Counted from the stretch's first letter, positions 34,006 to 46,019 are shown. The stretch is 64,000 bases of DNA from Peromyscus leucopus (GCF_004664715.2 NC_051083.1:102929563-102993562); one strand, 5' to 3'. Notes: a model not told the origin generated them from the letters alone. Translations and numbers: made by a program.

Positions 34006-35267
34006 TTATAGCCCCACTTTTAAGAAGAGTTCAAAAGGCTGTTATGTCTGTGAGGTCATATGGTTACGGGTCACTGTTCAACACATACCACATTGTCATC
34101 ATCTCCTTTAGATGGAGAAACAGAGGCCTGGTTTCCACATGACTGGGCAGGTAATGAACTCCAGGTGTCTGTACTTCTTAAGAGTAGCCATGTGAAGAAG
34201 CTACCAGATTCCACAAGCAAGCAGGGGAAAGAAACTTTTCCTGTGTGGCTGAGTGATGGCTTATGGAAAGCCATATTTCTTTCCAAACAAGCTCGGTTTC
34301 TTTAGTGGGAAAGTAGAAGTTAAGGCAGATTAGTTCAGATTTTGTGAACTGCTTACAGTTGGCTGTTCTTCATTTCTTTACTATTTGAATAGATATACTG
34401 AAATAGGACACTCTAGAACTTTAGCTCTGCAAAGGTACCTGGCTGGGATGGTTTTCATGGAACTGCTTTTAGGTTACCACTATCCCAAAGTAACACCATA
34501 TGTATAAGATCTGTCCGTGCCTTTTCTATTAGTTTAGGTTTCTCCCCGAAGAAATGCCAGCTCTATGCCTTACAACGCCTCTTATCACAGTGGTCACGAG
34601 TACATGGAACAGTACTGTTGGCATGACCAGTTTCTTTTCCCAGGCTAACAAGTTCTCAATACTCCAGTGCACCAGATGGCTGGCTACCTAGAGACCTGAA
34701 GGAAGGAATGCCACCTTCCGCAGGTGTCTGTCTACCTTACCATCAAGAAACGGCTGACGTCCAAGGAGACTTGGCATCAACTGTTGCATAAAGTGAATCA
34801 ATCATTCTTTAAGATCTCACAGGGGCCAGTGGCTCTCATTTGTGTCCAGCGAGTGTTTCTGACTCACTCTATTACTCCGGAAGCAAAGAATGCGCTCCTC
34901 TCAAACTTGACCCCAGGAGACTTGTTCTGTCACTTCTAGTGACTGACCTGACTGCTCACAGAGGAAATTGGCCTCTCTCTGTCCCTTCCAAATAGTCGGT
35001 CAGAATTCTCACTAGTAGCGCCAAAGTGTCGCCAAGGTGAATTTGATAATTTGAAGAATTCTTGCTTCAATTTTCTAATGGCACACGAGCTTTCTCCTTG
35101 TTTCCCACCTTCCTTCCTTTCTCTACTAGTGGAAGAAGCATCAAGAGTTTCTCACATTCAGTGTCCAGGGCCCTGGTTTCAAGTTGCATAAACTATTGGT
35201 TGTACCCTGTATATTTGTGTATGTCCATTTATTTGCTTATATTTATTTATTCATCCATTTACTTATT
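34006..35267. other. Mostly unassigned intronic sequence
   Basis: 34085-34190 has a faint MIR flavour. No exon recognised. Confidence 0.4.
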
Positions 35268-35403
35268 TTGAGACAGGGTCTCATGTAGCCCAGGCTGACC
35301 TTAAACTTAAAAGAAAATATTGTTGCCAGGTGTGGTGGCGAATGCTTTTAATCCCTTCTGAGCAGCTGGGGTTACAGATCTATGCTGCCAGACCCAGCAT
35401 CTG
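35268..35403 (-). mobile_element. B1 fragment with a short sense B1 piece inside
   Basis: TTTGAGACAGGGTCTCATG opens a minus-strand B1; at 35332-35371 a sense fragment (CCAGGTGTGGTGGCGAATGC) intervenes. Confidence 0.6.
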
Positions 35404-35515
35404 CTGTGTCTTTAAAATTAACTTCTACTTACTGGGTTCTGGTGTTATTTTTTTGTCTACCTTGAGTTTTATGACTCTGTGTGTTTTTTTTTTTTTGTGT
35501 TTTGTTTTTTTTGTT

Positions 35516-35632
<117 letters not shown>

Positions 35633-36055
35633 TGCTAGATACGGAACCAACAGATTCCCATACATTGAGCAGGTAATCAACCCTGTATCAAATTTCCAGC
35701 TCCTGTGTCCCTAACCTGATCCCTTTGCTCACCCATATCTGAGCCCCTCCTTGGTTTCCTGGCAGGTTACCAACTCCTCTACAAGTGACTTCTCGTTGTA
35801 CTGCTAGGCCTCCTGAGCCGGGATGCTGTATCTCTACAGCTGCTCAGCTTAAGCTCTGTGCAGTGGAACTGGCCAATGCACTGGCGGAGGGAGGGGGGCT
35901 CTTAGCAAATCAGAGGAGGCTGAGTGCCCAGGTGAGGAGGCCCAGCAGATGGGCCTTATAGAGTTGGACCAGCGGCACACATGGCGTATCAGTTTTCCAT
36001 TCCCACTATAGTATATTGTCACAAAGTTAAGTGTCTTCAAAGTACAGACTTTTTA
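35633..36055. other. Unassigned intronic sequence
   Basis: Nothing recognised. Confidence 0.4.
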
Positions 36056-36213
36056 ATTTATTGTTTGTTTGTTTTTCTGAGATAGGGTTTCTCTGTGAAA
36101 CCGCCCTGGGGCTGTCCTGGAACTCACTCTGTAGACCAGGCTGGCTCCCATCTCATGGAGATCCTCCTGCCTCCAAAATGCTGGGATTGAAGGCATATGC
36201 CATCACTGCCCAA
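36056..36213 (-). mobile_element. B1 SINE
   Basis: GAGATAGGGTTTCTCTGTG, TAGACCAGGCTGGC and GCATATGCCATCACTGCCC. Confidence 0.9.
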
Positions 36214-36355
36214 ATTATTTATTTATTTTATTGAAAATAATATTTTCATGCAATATATTCTGATTGAGGTTCCCTTCCCCTAACTCCTCCCAGATCCTTT
36301 CCCATCCACCCAAATCCACATCCTTTCTTTCTCTCATTAGAAAACAAGCATATAG

Positions 36356-36360
36356 TAATA

Positions 36361-36406
<46 letters not shown>
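36356..36406. repeat. (AAT)n microsatellite
   Basis: About 17 AAT units, first few with ATG interruptions, inside the L1. Confidence 0.97.
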
Positions 36407-36407
<1 letters not shown>

Positions 36408-36470
36408 CAAAGCAGAATAGGACAATACAAACAAACAGGAAAAAAAAGAGCCAAAGAAAAAGCACACAGG

Positions 36471-36797
36471 GCCCTCTGCATATGGGAGACAGTTGTGTAG
36501 TTTGGTCTGTTTGAGGGGCCCCTGGCAGTGGGATCAGGATCTATCCCTGGTACATGAGCCGGCTTTCTGGAGCCCAGTGCCTATGGTGGGATGCATTGCT
36601 CAGCCTTATTGCAGGGGGAGGGGCTTGGCCCTGCCTCAACTGAATGTACCAGGTTTTGTACATGGGAGGCTTTACCTTTTTGGAGGAGGGAATGGGAGGT
36701 GGGTTGAGGGGAAAGTTTGGGGGGAGCGAGAGGAGGGAAGAGAGGGGGATCTATGGTTGGTATGCAAAATTAATAAAAAAATTTTTAATAAAGAATA
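36471..36797 (+). mobile_element. 5'-truncated L1 3' end nested in an older L1
   Basis: GGGCTTGGCCCTGCCTCAAC, TGAATGTACCAGGTTTTG and an A/T-rich end mark an L1 3' UTR. An 18-base duplication, AAAGAAAAAGCACACAGG (36453-36470) and AAAGAAAAAGCACATAGG (36798-36815), differs at one base. Confidence 0.92.
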
Positions 36798-37479
36798 AAA
36801 GAAAAAGCACATAGGAAACACATAGATGTAGATACACACACATTCACATATACAGAAAGTCCATAAAAACACAAAACCAGAAACCATAATATGTAAGCGA
36901 AAGACCTATATGGTAAAAAAGAGAATCCCCAAGGTATTATGAGGTCATTTTGTGTTCGGTATCTGTTGCTGGACATGAGGCCTGCTCTTAAGTGTGGTAT
37001 GTGTGCCCATTTTTGCTTGGAGAAAACTCATTTTTCCTTTGTGAGTACTTGTCAGTTGGAGCTAGCTTCTGGGTTAGGGCTAGGGTCTTGCGTTCACTCC
37101 CCATCTCAGTGTTGGGGCCCCGTCCGGCTTACACCTGCGCAGGCCCTGTGCGTGCTGCCACGGTCTCTGGGAGGTCATAGTTGTGTCAGCTGTGTTGTGT
37201 TTAGAAGACCTTGATCCCTCCCAGTCCTCCATCCCCTCTGGCTGAGTCCTGAGGGGAGGGATTTGTTGGTGTCATCCCATTTAGGATGGAGTGTTCCAAG
37301 GTCTTTCACTCTGCACGATGTCTGGCTGTGGGTCTCTATTTGTCCCTACTGTTCCTGTTTCTACCGCAGGGAAGCTTCTGTGATGATGGCTGAGCATGAC
37401 ACTGATCTACAAGTATAGCAGAATATTATTAAGAGTCATTTTGTCACTACGTTTATTTTATTGCTACATTCCTTTAGCA

Positions 37480-37683
37480 CGGTGGTTCTCAGCCTTCCTA
37501 ATACTGCAACTCTTTAATATAGTTCCTCATGTTGTGGTGACCCCCAACCATACAATTATTTTTGTTGCTAATTCATAACTGTTACATGGCTACTGTTATG
37601 AATCCTAATGTAAATATCTGATGGGCAGAATATCTGCTATGTGACTCCAGGTGGGGTCACAACCCACAGGTGAAGAACTGCAG
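37480..37683 (+). mobile_element. URR1-like hAT DNA transposon inside L1
   Basis: Terminal repeats CGGTGGTTCTCAGCC and the decayed GAAGAACTGCAG, with core GTGACCCCCAACCATAC and TTGCTAATTCATAACTG. Flanked by 8-base CTTTAGCA (37472-37479) and CTTTAACA (37684-37691), the length expected for hAT elements. It is non-autonomous. Confidence 0.85.
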
Positions 37684-37760
37684 CTTTAACAGACCAGTAG
37701 TATTTGGTTTTCCCCTGGATGGGTGGCCTAGCTACTCCTAGGAAGAACACAGCCCTTTTT

Positions 37761-38071
37761 CCTATTTTGGAGGCCACAAGTCTGACACAGATTTCACTGG
37801 GATGGAACCAAGATTTGGCAAATCTGCACGGCCTTCAGCAGCTCTAGTGGAGAGTCCCGTATGCTGCCTTCCTTTCCACTTTCCAGAGGCTTCCTGCGCC
37901 CTTTGACATTCAACCTCTGTCTCCATCTTCTGCACAGCAATGGCTGGCCGTGTTGCACACCATACACCCTGCCTCTGCGTCGGTCTCATCTTCTCTTCCC
38001 TGCCTCTGATGGGCTAGTCTCCCTCTTTCATGTCTAAACCGCTTTGCCTTGTTTTGATAGTATTCGTCATT
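37761..38071. other. Possible old MaLR (MLT1-like) remnant
   Basis: TTTTGGAGGCCACAAGTCTG recalls antisense MLT1-type LTR sequence; too weak to define. Confidence 0.25.
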
Positions 38072-38140
38072 GGAAACATGGCCTTGCACCTGCTGGGCAA
38101 CTGCTCTATGACTGTGCTACACCCCCAGCCATGTAGAAGA
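38072..38140 (-). mobile_element. ID-like SINE remnant
   Basis: GGCCTTGCACCTGCTGGGC and CTACACCCCCAGCC. Confidence 0.5.
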
Positions 38141-41100
38141 ACCTTTGTGATGGCTTTGGTCCCGCCCACCTGGATAACCCGTCTCAAACTCTTTGACTTT
38201 ATCACATCTGTGCTTTCCTCTGATGTGTAAAGTCCATTGTCCCTGGTTTGAGGGACCGAGATGCAGCCATGTTTGGGGAGCCATTTTTGTGCTTGAACTC
38301 CATGAAGTGTTGTTACAGGTTGATGACTTCACGGTGGGCTCCTGATGGGCTGGTGAGGTCAGGTAGGTTCCTGACTTTATGATGGAAGAGAAAACAGGAA
38401 ACGAGTTTTTCTGATAGACTAGCCAACAGTGAGCTAGGTGCGGACGCCTTCCCTGAATTCTAGTGAAGGAGCATGATCCCTTTTGAGAATTATAGCTGAA
38501 AGAAAGGAACGCAGGCTTGTCATCTGCGATTTCCATTCGCATATTTTTCTGAAATTCTTCATAATTAATTATTCTCCCCACAGAGGACTCCATTAGTCTG
38601 CAGTTCTTATAGAGGGCACTGCTTTCAGACTTGAGGTGTTTCAGGATACAAGTTGGCCAGACACATGCAGGCACTTAGCCATTTGAGGCCTATGGAATTT
38701 TCCACTCTCAGCAGTAGGGGTGTGTAGGTGTTGGGGGGGGCAGGGGTGTAGATATGTGTGCAGGAGACATGTTTAAAAGAGAAAGGGATGGTTTCACATC
38801 ACAGAGAGTAACTGGCTGACAAGTCCCAAGATGCCTCTCATGTGTCCTCTGTAAGAGATACTTCACCTAGGCTGAAGGCTGAAGGTCACGTTAGATGGGT
38901 AAACACAGGACCCCTTTCGGATAGGCTGGAGAAGGCGGAGGAGAAGACCGGGAAATCTCTGACTTCCTTCTTGACTTCATGGTGATTTTAACTGAGAGAT
39001 AAATCGAAACTTCCTCTCTCCACAGAACGCAGCCCCTGCCATTTTAGAGAGCCGCACCACAAAAGCTTCCTGGCTGCTTTTGTTTCAGCCTCCTCGTGCT
39101 GGCCAGTATAATATCCATGATGGTCTGATGGCACAGAGCCTTGCAGCTCTGAAGAAGCACTCTATCATAGATGTGGGTTGTGTTCGCTATTTTTACAGCG
39201 GTTCCAATTGGCCACGGCTGTATTTCTCCCTGGCTCAACCTATCCTTTTACAGGTCCTCGGGTAACTGATCTGGCTGTGCATTGAAAAGCCTTATGAAAA
39301 GGTCCAGGAAAATCACAGATTTTATTTCAAAATCTGGAGCAACAAAATGTCCAGAAACTCTCCTCACTTTCTTCTGGTCCATGTTCTTTTCTGGTGCTCT
39401 TCCAGGGGAAAATAATTCCCATTCTTTTTTCTAAGCTGACAGGATAAATCTTCAGGTATTTTCAGTGGGGTTGTGTTAAGTGGTCTACTGTTATATAAGA
39501 GTATTCTACTAATTTTTAAATGTGCAAGTGTATTTATTAACTATAATCCTTCTGGGGACTTCTTTAGAAACACTTCTAAGATGGTGTTTATTTTAGCTAA
39601 GTTATAGGTTCCTTTCCTTCATACTGGCCTTTAATTTTTGGTTCATTTTCCTGATTGATGGATCTCTGTTGCAGAGTCTCCCCTTTTCTGCTTGCCTTCC
39701 ATTGAGCTCCATGGCTCACAGGTAGTGTACACTGCATCAATGAATTTCAGAACAGACTTGATGCCTTAGATGCCTGGAACTTCTTGGCCTGTGGTAGGTA
39801 AGCAGAAGGAAATCGAAAGCAATGTATTGTTGAGGCGTGTGCTAACCAGAGAAGAAGGTACATTGTGATGTGGTACACAGCTGCACTGGCTGATGGTCAA
39901 TCCAGATACTTCCATTCACTTGATGCTAAAAGTCCCAAGGGCCCTGCTTTTCGAACTGTTGCTGGAGCCGTACGGAAGCCCAGGTTCTATTTCCGCTGCT
40001 TTTTTTTTTTTTTTTTATTATAATGGATTAGGTCTATTTAGAGCAAACTTGTGGACATGAGAGAAGCCAAGAGGATATAGTTTGAGAGAACTAAAGGATT
40101 TTTTTTTGCATCACAATAGACCAAAAGGCCAGAGATTAAAATATTAACAATATTCAATGAGGGTAGCAGCCTATTTTTAGAGAACCAGACAGGAAGAAAT
40201 CAAAAGCTCCAGACCTTGTGCTAGGTAGGAGGAAAGCTTGGGGAGTAGACATGTATTCAAGCCTAAAGATGCTGCATGCTGTCAACCAGCATAATTCATG
40301 ACCCCAAATCAGTTAACAGAGGAGTTTCAAAAGCCCTTGTTCTCCATTGAATATTACAGTTGAAAACCAAACCAACTGTCCAGCTCCAGGGGAGGTCCGA
40401 GTTTACTGACCAGCAGACACCTCCAGGTGCAAGACTTCTTTTGGGGGCCAAGGGTGGAGGGATTCTGGGACAAGGCATGCCCGCCTCTCTTCCTTCATCC
40501 TAGCTTTTCTTAGCCTTGAGTGGCCACACCTCTCCCAAACCTGTATTTCCTGAGGCAGCAGACCCTGCTGGACAGGAACAGCGGCCGATGGAGACTGTAC
40601 CTCTGAGCCATTGTAACTCTGCCCGAGCGGCCTCCAGCTTCCTCTTACTGGTCTTTCTCTTCTCAACCACCTTCTTCTCTTGTCTACCTTCTACTTAGTG
40701 CTCACTGCTCCACTGTTCTCGCCTGCCTCGTAGTCCACCCCCCTCCAGTGTGTTGTGCCCAGCAGGCATTCTACCGGTTACATTCCTTTCTCCCATGCGG
40801 GCTCTGTTGATGTTCCTGGTTCTCACCTCTCTGTACTGTGAATCTGTGGAGCTGGATCCGCTGTGCTCCTCTTCATGGCCTCCCTTCTTCACTTCCCATC
40901 ATGCTAGCATCATTTCTAGTGTGGGCACATGCCCACTTTATGTCCTCCTTCCTTCCTTCTTTTTCTCTCTTTCCTTCCCTAACGCTAGGATGACAGGTAG
41001 GCACCACCACATCCAGCTCCCACATCGCCCCCCACCCCCATCATCTTTTCTCCGTCTCCTTTTTTTTTCTCTTTGGCTTGACTACAAAGTGTTCACCATG

Positions 41101-41929
41101 GGGGCAGAGACATTACTTTGTTTATTTTTTCTTTAACCTTTTTTTAAAGCCAAGGGTGGAAAATTCCAAAGGCCTGAGTTAGTGATGGCTAGGTGCCTTT
41201 TCTGGAAATCCAGAAGCTGGAGTGCCAAGGAGATGTCATGGGGCTGCACATCTGGAAAAGTCGTTCCCTAAAATGTCCTGGATTTGAATTTAGGTCCATG
41301 TGAAAGAAAAGGAAGTTTTTAGCTGTGTAATGATGAAATAGTAATTACAACTAAACATCCCAGTTTACATCACTTTCTTTTTCTCTGCTTCTGGGCTTAA
41401 TTGGGAAAGAATAGCCTTTGGCTTCTTAGGCCTTTCTAGAGGCCTAAGAAACCAAATGCATAAGAAACAAATGCAGCTCTCACAGCTCAACTTAATTGAG
41501 GATTTCACTTTGTTGGAGTCATTATTTGGCAGAGGCCAGCTCCATTTCAGAGTAACCCGAGTGGGTCTCCTGGGGCACCGGAGCATCCTCCCAAATGTTA
41601 CTAGGTGGAGTTGAGTAGATGAACCCCACCCTCATGTGTCTTGCTTCTTCCCTGGAGAAATAACCTGGGCAAGGTTTTGCTTGCATATCCCCTAGGGCTG
41701 GAACAAATTAGAGGTGACTATCTTGACAATTCGCCCAAAAGCAAGCTTCTTGAAATACATGGACATAGTCTGCCATTCTGCTACCTCTCATGAAGGTGGG
41801 GGAAATTCAAATTCCCAAGACCAGAAAAATGCCAGCTCCATTTGCATTGGGTTCATGTGACTGCAAATAAGCCCTCAGAATTTCTTCATGTCTACCAGTC
41901 AAGTACATAGTCTCACCTTTGTCTCATCT
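38141..41929. other. Repeat-poor intronic block (3.8 kb)
   Basis: The longest stretch with hardly any recognised SINE, LINE or LTR; only a B1 end near 40985-41020 (TGACAGGTAGGCACCACC), a poly-T near 40002-40017 and pyrimidine-rich runs at 40948-40980 and 41060-41075. No exon recognised. A 185-codon minus-strand open frame at 38117-38674 has no recognisable homology. Confidence 0.5.
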
Positions 41930-42120
41930 TTGCCTACCACATCCTCAGAGCTATCATTGCGCCCAAGACACTGTCCTTTTCCCCTTCCGGTCTTTGCAAA
42001 ACACCTCCTTATTCTGGAATGCCCTTCCATCCCTTCTCTTACAAAAGGGAGGCCTGTCTATCCTGCAGGGCTCACACCAATGGCCATCTTCAACACTACC
42101 ATCAGGTAGCATGTTTTCTT
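41930..42120 (+). mobile_element. L2-like remnant
   Basis: TTATTCTGGAATGCCCTTCC and CTGCAGGGCTCACACC recall the sense L2 3' region. Confidence 0.45.
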
Positions 42121-42139
42121 TCTGAAAGCAGGTTAGCTT

Positions 42140-42560
42140 GCTTCTAGTCTGGTTGCTACTCTATGGCTGCCATAAAAAATGCTGCAGATTAAGAGGCATG
42201 AAACAATACATTTATTCTCTCATAGTTTTGGAGTTCAGAAGTCTAACATCAGAATCACAGGGTCACATTCCCTCAGGAGACTTCAGAAAAGCACTATTGC
42301 TTTCTCCTGCCAGCTTTGGTAGCTACCACCTTCCTTGGTCTGAGGCTGAGTAAGTAATTCTAGTCTTTGCTTTTGAGGGCCTGCTGTCATCTTTTTGACC
42401 CATGAAAAATTTCCCTCTGCTTCTTCCTTCTATTAAAGGACATCTGCAGTAGCGTTTAGGGCCCAGCTTTACAAACCACACTGATCCCCACATTTCAAGA
42501 TCTTGAACTCAACCACATCTCTACGGGCCTTTTTGCCGTAAAGTCACATTAGAAGGTCGC
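42140..42560 (-). mobile_element. Old MaLR LTR (MLT1-like)
   Basis: TGGCTGCCATAAAAAATGC, TTTATTCTCTCATAGTTTTGG, GAGTTCAGAAGTCTAAC and GTAAAGTCACATT keep the antisense MLT1 order. Confidence 0.55.
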
Positions 42561-42929
42561 AGACTTTCGAGAGGGGAATGTGTGTCAGAGGTCCGTTTTC
42601 AGTTTGCCCTGCTAACTGAACAATGCAGTAACGTTCTTAGGTTTTAGAGCGCATCGATTTCATTCTGCCTCATCAGTGTAGCTGTTGATAGCTTTGCTCT
42701 TCCGTTTGAATGTGGAGGCCTTCAGGGACCCGCAGGAGAATGGCAGGAGCTAATGTACAGCAGTCAGAGGAGCCAGCACGGATCCTTTGTCTTACCTTGG
42801 GGAGGATGTTTAACTTGGGGGATTTCCTTCCAGTCATTTGCGAAAGGGAAAGAATAGCATTGTCTTTGGGACTTGGTAGAGTTGTTCACAAGAGCAAAAG
42901 AAACACAAATTTAAGTGTTCAAAAATAAG

Positions 42930-43085
42930 GGTTAAGAGTGCATACTGCACTTGCAAAGGACCCGTGCAGAGAGGCTCAAAACCACCTGAAACTCCAGCTC
43001 CTGGGGCCTCCAGATTCACACACACACTCATGTGTGTGTGCACATGTACACACACGTGCTTGAAAATAATAAAAATAAATCCTCT
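42930..43085 (+). mobile_element. B2 SINE, diverged
   Basis: GTTAAGAGTGCATACTGCAC, CTCCAGCTCCTGGGGCC, AATAAAAATAAATCC tail. Confidence 0.7.
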
Positions 43086-43101
43086 TAAAAAGTAAGGGGC
43101 T

Positions 43102-43285
43102 AGCTGGGTGGTGGTGGCTCACACCTTTGATCCCAGCACTCAAGAGGCAGAGGCAGGTGGATCTCTGTGAGGTCAAGGCCAGCCTGGGCTATAGAGCTAG
43201 TACCAGGATGGCCAGGGATGTTATATGGAGAAATTGTCTCAAAAAACAAACAAACAAACAAATAAAAAATAAAAACATAAAATAA
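43102..43285 (+). mobile_element. B1 SINE
   Basis: GCTGGGTGGTGGTGGCTCAC to a (CAAA)n tail. Confidence 0.9.
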
Positions 43286-43449
43286 TGAGGGGCTGGACAA
43301 ATTAATACCCACCCACCAGAAAATGATGCAGTCTTTGATATGACTTCTTACTATATGATTCACATTAGGGAAAAGTTTCAGTTATGAAACTGCATATAAA
43401 GCATGATTTTATTTTGTGGAATAATGCAAATCTGTGTGAATTTAGTTCT

Positions 43450-43600
43450 TTAATTACTCCCCACCTCAGTTTCCTCACCTGCAATATAGAGACAATGCTG
43501 GTATAAGACCACAATGAAATTGTTGTGAAGCTTCATTGAAAGAATGCAGTAAAGTTCTTAAAACAATGCCTGGAAACCACTGGTAGGTAGTACTGATGTT
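43450..43600 (-). mobile_element. MIR SINE (ancient)
   Basis: CCTCAGTTTCCTCACCTGC, AATTGTTGTGAAGCTTCATTG and AAACAATGCCTGG are the antisense MIR core. Confidence 0.85.
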
Positions 43601-43732
43601 CTCAAAGAGAGTATGGGTGGGACATTGCGTGTTTATAATGGATACGTGCATGTGGATATGAGAGTCTATACTCTGGATGGTGGTATTGTGGATAAGTTTT
43701 ATTCTTGCTTTATGTTGTCTGTGTTTTGTTTC

Positions 43733-43862
43733 TGTTTGAGACAGAGTCTCATAGTCCTTCCAGGCGAGAACTCACTCTGTAGACCAGGCGGACCTGGAAC
43801 CCACAGATATCCCCCTGCCTCTGCCTCCCAAGTACTGGAATTACAAGTACGTGCCGCCATGC
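43733..43862 (-). mobile_element. B1 SINE (first of a tandem pair)
   Basis: GAGACAGAGTCTCATAGTCC to GTGCCGCCATGCCG. Confidence 0.88.
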
Positions 43863-44002
43863 CGTTTTTTTTTTTTTTTTTTGACAGAGTTTCACTATAT
43901 AGCCTGGAACTTGCTAGGTAGACCAGTCAAGTCTTGAACTTGTGATCCTCCTGGCTCCGCCTTTTGAGAGCAAGGATCAAAGGAGTGTATCACTCCTAGC
44001 AT
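43863..44002 (-). mobile_element. B1 SINE (second of a tandem pair)
   Basis: Poly-T tail joined directly to the previous B1 head, then GACAGAGTTTCACTATATAGC to GTATCACTCCTAGC; more diverged than its neighbour. Confidence 0.8.
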
Positions 44003-44137
44003 GCTTTTTGTTTTTAATTCATCTTATTTCTACATTGATCACAGTAATTTTTAAAAGACAAGAACTGTGCTTAGTTTTTGGGTGACTATATAGACGAACA
44101 TATAACACCATCTGTAATTTACTATGTGTTTAATATT

Positions 44138-44270
44138 TTTTTTAGACAGAGTCTTGCTATGTAGTTCTCCTTAACCTGGTATTCACTATGTAACCCAGTC
44201 TGGCCTTAGAACTCATGGCAATTTTCCTGTCTCAGTCTCTCACTGAGTATGTACTACCACAGTTCATACA
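44138..44270 (-). mobile_element. Degenerate B1
   Basis: AGACAGAGTCTTGCTATGTAG and GTAACCCAGTCTGGCC. Confidence 0.75.
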
Positions 44271-44304
44271 CTAGCACAGTTCAATTTCCTATTATTTATT
44301 TATT

Positions 44305-44357
<53 letters not shown>

Positions 44358-44516
44358 CTGCCATGTGTGAGGGTTCCCATGGAGGCTGGAAGAGGGTGTT
44401 GGATCCCATGGAGCCTGAGCTATAGGCAGTTGTGAGTTGCCTGATGTGAGTGCCAGGAAACCGAACTCAGGTCCTCTAGAAGACTACTCTAAACCATTGA
44501 GCCATTTCCAGCCCTG
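44305..44516 (-). mobile_element. B3-type SINE with (GT)n
   Basis: (GT)n to 44352, then GGAGCCTGAGCTATAGGCAG, AGGTCCTCTAGAAGAC, GAGCCATTTCCAGCCC. Confidence 0.8.
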
Positions 44517-44534
44517 ATTGTTATTATTAATTTT

Positions 44535-44678
44535 TGAGACATGGTCTCTCTATTATGTAGCTCTGGCTGTCCTGGAACTTGCTTCTGTAGACCAAGCTGT
44601 CCTCAAACTCACAGAGATCCACCTGCCTCTGCATCTTGAGTGCTGGGATTAAAGGCATGTAATATCATACCCAGCTTC
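44535..44678 (-). mobile_element. B1 SINE
   Basis: TTTTTGAGACATGGTCTCTC to CATGTAATATCATACCCAGC. Confidence 0.88.
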
Positions 44679-44907
44679 TAGTATGATTATTAAGACAATT
44701 TCTCCTGACAAAATCTTCAGCTCCTTGCCCAGTGCTTTGTACCTCTCAAGTTCTCTGTCGGTTGAATGAACACGATTTTCATGGTCTAGAAATTATAGAC
44801 TTCGATTCCTATTTCCTTTCATTCCTGCTTGCTTAATTATTTCAAGCTTTCATCATAATATACTTTGCTTTCTTTGCCCACCACCCACCCATTCTGTGTC
44901 TCTAGAC

Positions 44908-45158
44908 CAGTGGTTCTCAACTTTCCTAATACTACAACCATTTAATACATTTCCTTATGCTGTGACCCTTTAGTACATTTCCTTATGCTGTGATGACCCC
45001 AACCATAAAATTATTTTAATTGCTACTTCATAACTGTAATTTGCTACTGTTATGAATCATAACATAAATCTCTACGTTTTCCAATGGTCTTAGGTGACCC
45101 CTGTGAAGGGTCATTTGACTCCTAGAGGAGTCACGACCCACAAGGTTGAGAACCACTA
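44908..45158 (+). mobile_element. URR1-like hAT DNA transposon with internal duplication
   Basis: Terminal repeats CAGTGGTTCTCAAC and GTTGAGAACCACTA. A 28-base unit is duplicated in tandem (44941-44968 and from 44969), each holding TACATTTCCTTATGCTGTGA. Likely duplication CTCTAGAC (44900-44907) and CTCTAGTC (45161-45168). Confidence 0.88.
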
Positions 45159-45167
45159 CTCTCTAGT

Positions 45168-45293
45168 CTGTCTTTCTTGACAAGGTCTCATTATAGAGCT
45201 CAGGCTGGCCTTGAACTTGTGACTATCCAACCTCAGCCTTCCATTCACAGAGATTACAGGTTGTGTCACCACATCTAGCTTTATAATGTTATT

Positions 45294-45370
<77 letters not shown>

Positions 45371-45488
45371 TCATCCTGTATCCCAGGTTAGCTTGGAACT
45401 CATTATGTAGACCAGCCTGGCCTTGAACTTGAAACCTTCCTGCTGCTTCCTTCCAACTGCTCATACCTGTGAGCCACCATATCTGGTG
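45168..45488 (-). mobile_element. Two B1s flanking an (AG)n tract
   Basis: One minus-strand B1 at about 45168-45283 (GACAAGGTCTCATTATAGAG) and another at 45367-45488 (CTGTATCCCAGGTTAGC). The AG tract sits where the second element's tail should be. Confidence 0.75.
45299..45366. repeat. (AG)34 microsatellite
   Basis: 68 uninterrupted bases of AG between two B1 elements. Confidence 0.98.
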
Positions 45489-46019
45489 GGGACTTAAATT
45501 TCAAGTAAAATTAATCAGTATATTACATGCATTGCTATTATAAGGACTCATGGCAGTGATTTTCCTGAGTTTTGAATAGGCCTGTGTTTTGGTTCTTTTA
45601 TTTAAAAAAAATCTTAAGATCTTTTGGCATAGGAGTGTCCCTGTGTTAGAAATTACATATGACTTTACAAAATCCTACCTTACAAAAGATATATATTATG
45701 GGATGGTCATTTGCATCCGAAAGGAATTATTTTTTTTGCAAAGAATGTCAATAGAGTTTATTTTTTAAAGAAAAATGGATTAAGTGTATGCTTAAATGAT
45801 TTGATTTCCCCCAGATTTAACTTCCCTACAGGCTGTATTGTATAAACACAGCTGTACCAAAGCCTGAACAGTGACTGGCAGCTCTCTATGCACTGTGACT
45901 TTGGGCTGTTCACAAACCCATTTTATTGGACACACTGCCACCCAGGTCACAAAGTGAAGAGTAAATGTTATACTTTCTGACTCATAATCCCTCATTCTAA
46001 CAATAAAATTGCTTGGCTT
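45489..46019. other. Unassigned intronic sequence
   Basis: AT-rich, nothing recognised. Confidence 0.4.

Larger units (their letters stand above)
36222..37760 (-). mobile_element. L1 3' region, twice interrupted
   Basis: Minus-strand rodent L1: it starts at its 3' end (36222), is interrupted at 36471-36797 by another L1, continues with GAGGTCATTTTGTGTTCGG, AGGCCCTGTGCGTGCTGCC and TGTCTGGCTGTGGGTCTC, is interrupted again at 37480-37683, and resumes with GACCAGTAGTATTTGG. It holds no intact open frame. Confidence 0.88.

Noticed and set aside
38117..38674. 185-codon minus-strand open frame in the repeat-poor block
   Set aside because: No recognised domain or homology and its end overlaps an ID-like remnant. 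It is kept only as part of the unassigned block; a protein search or RNA-seq could change this.
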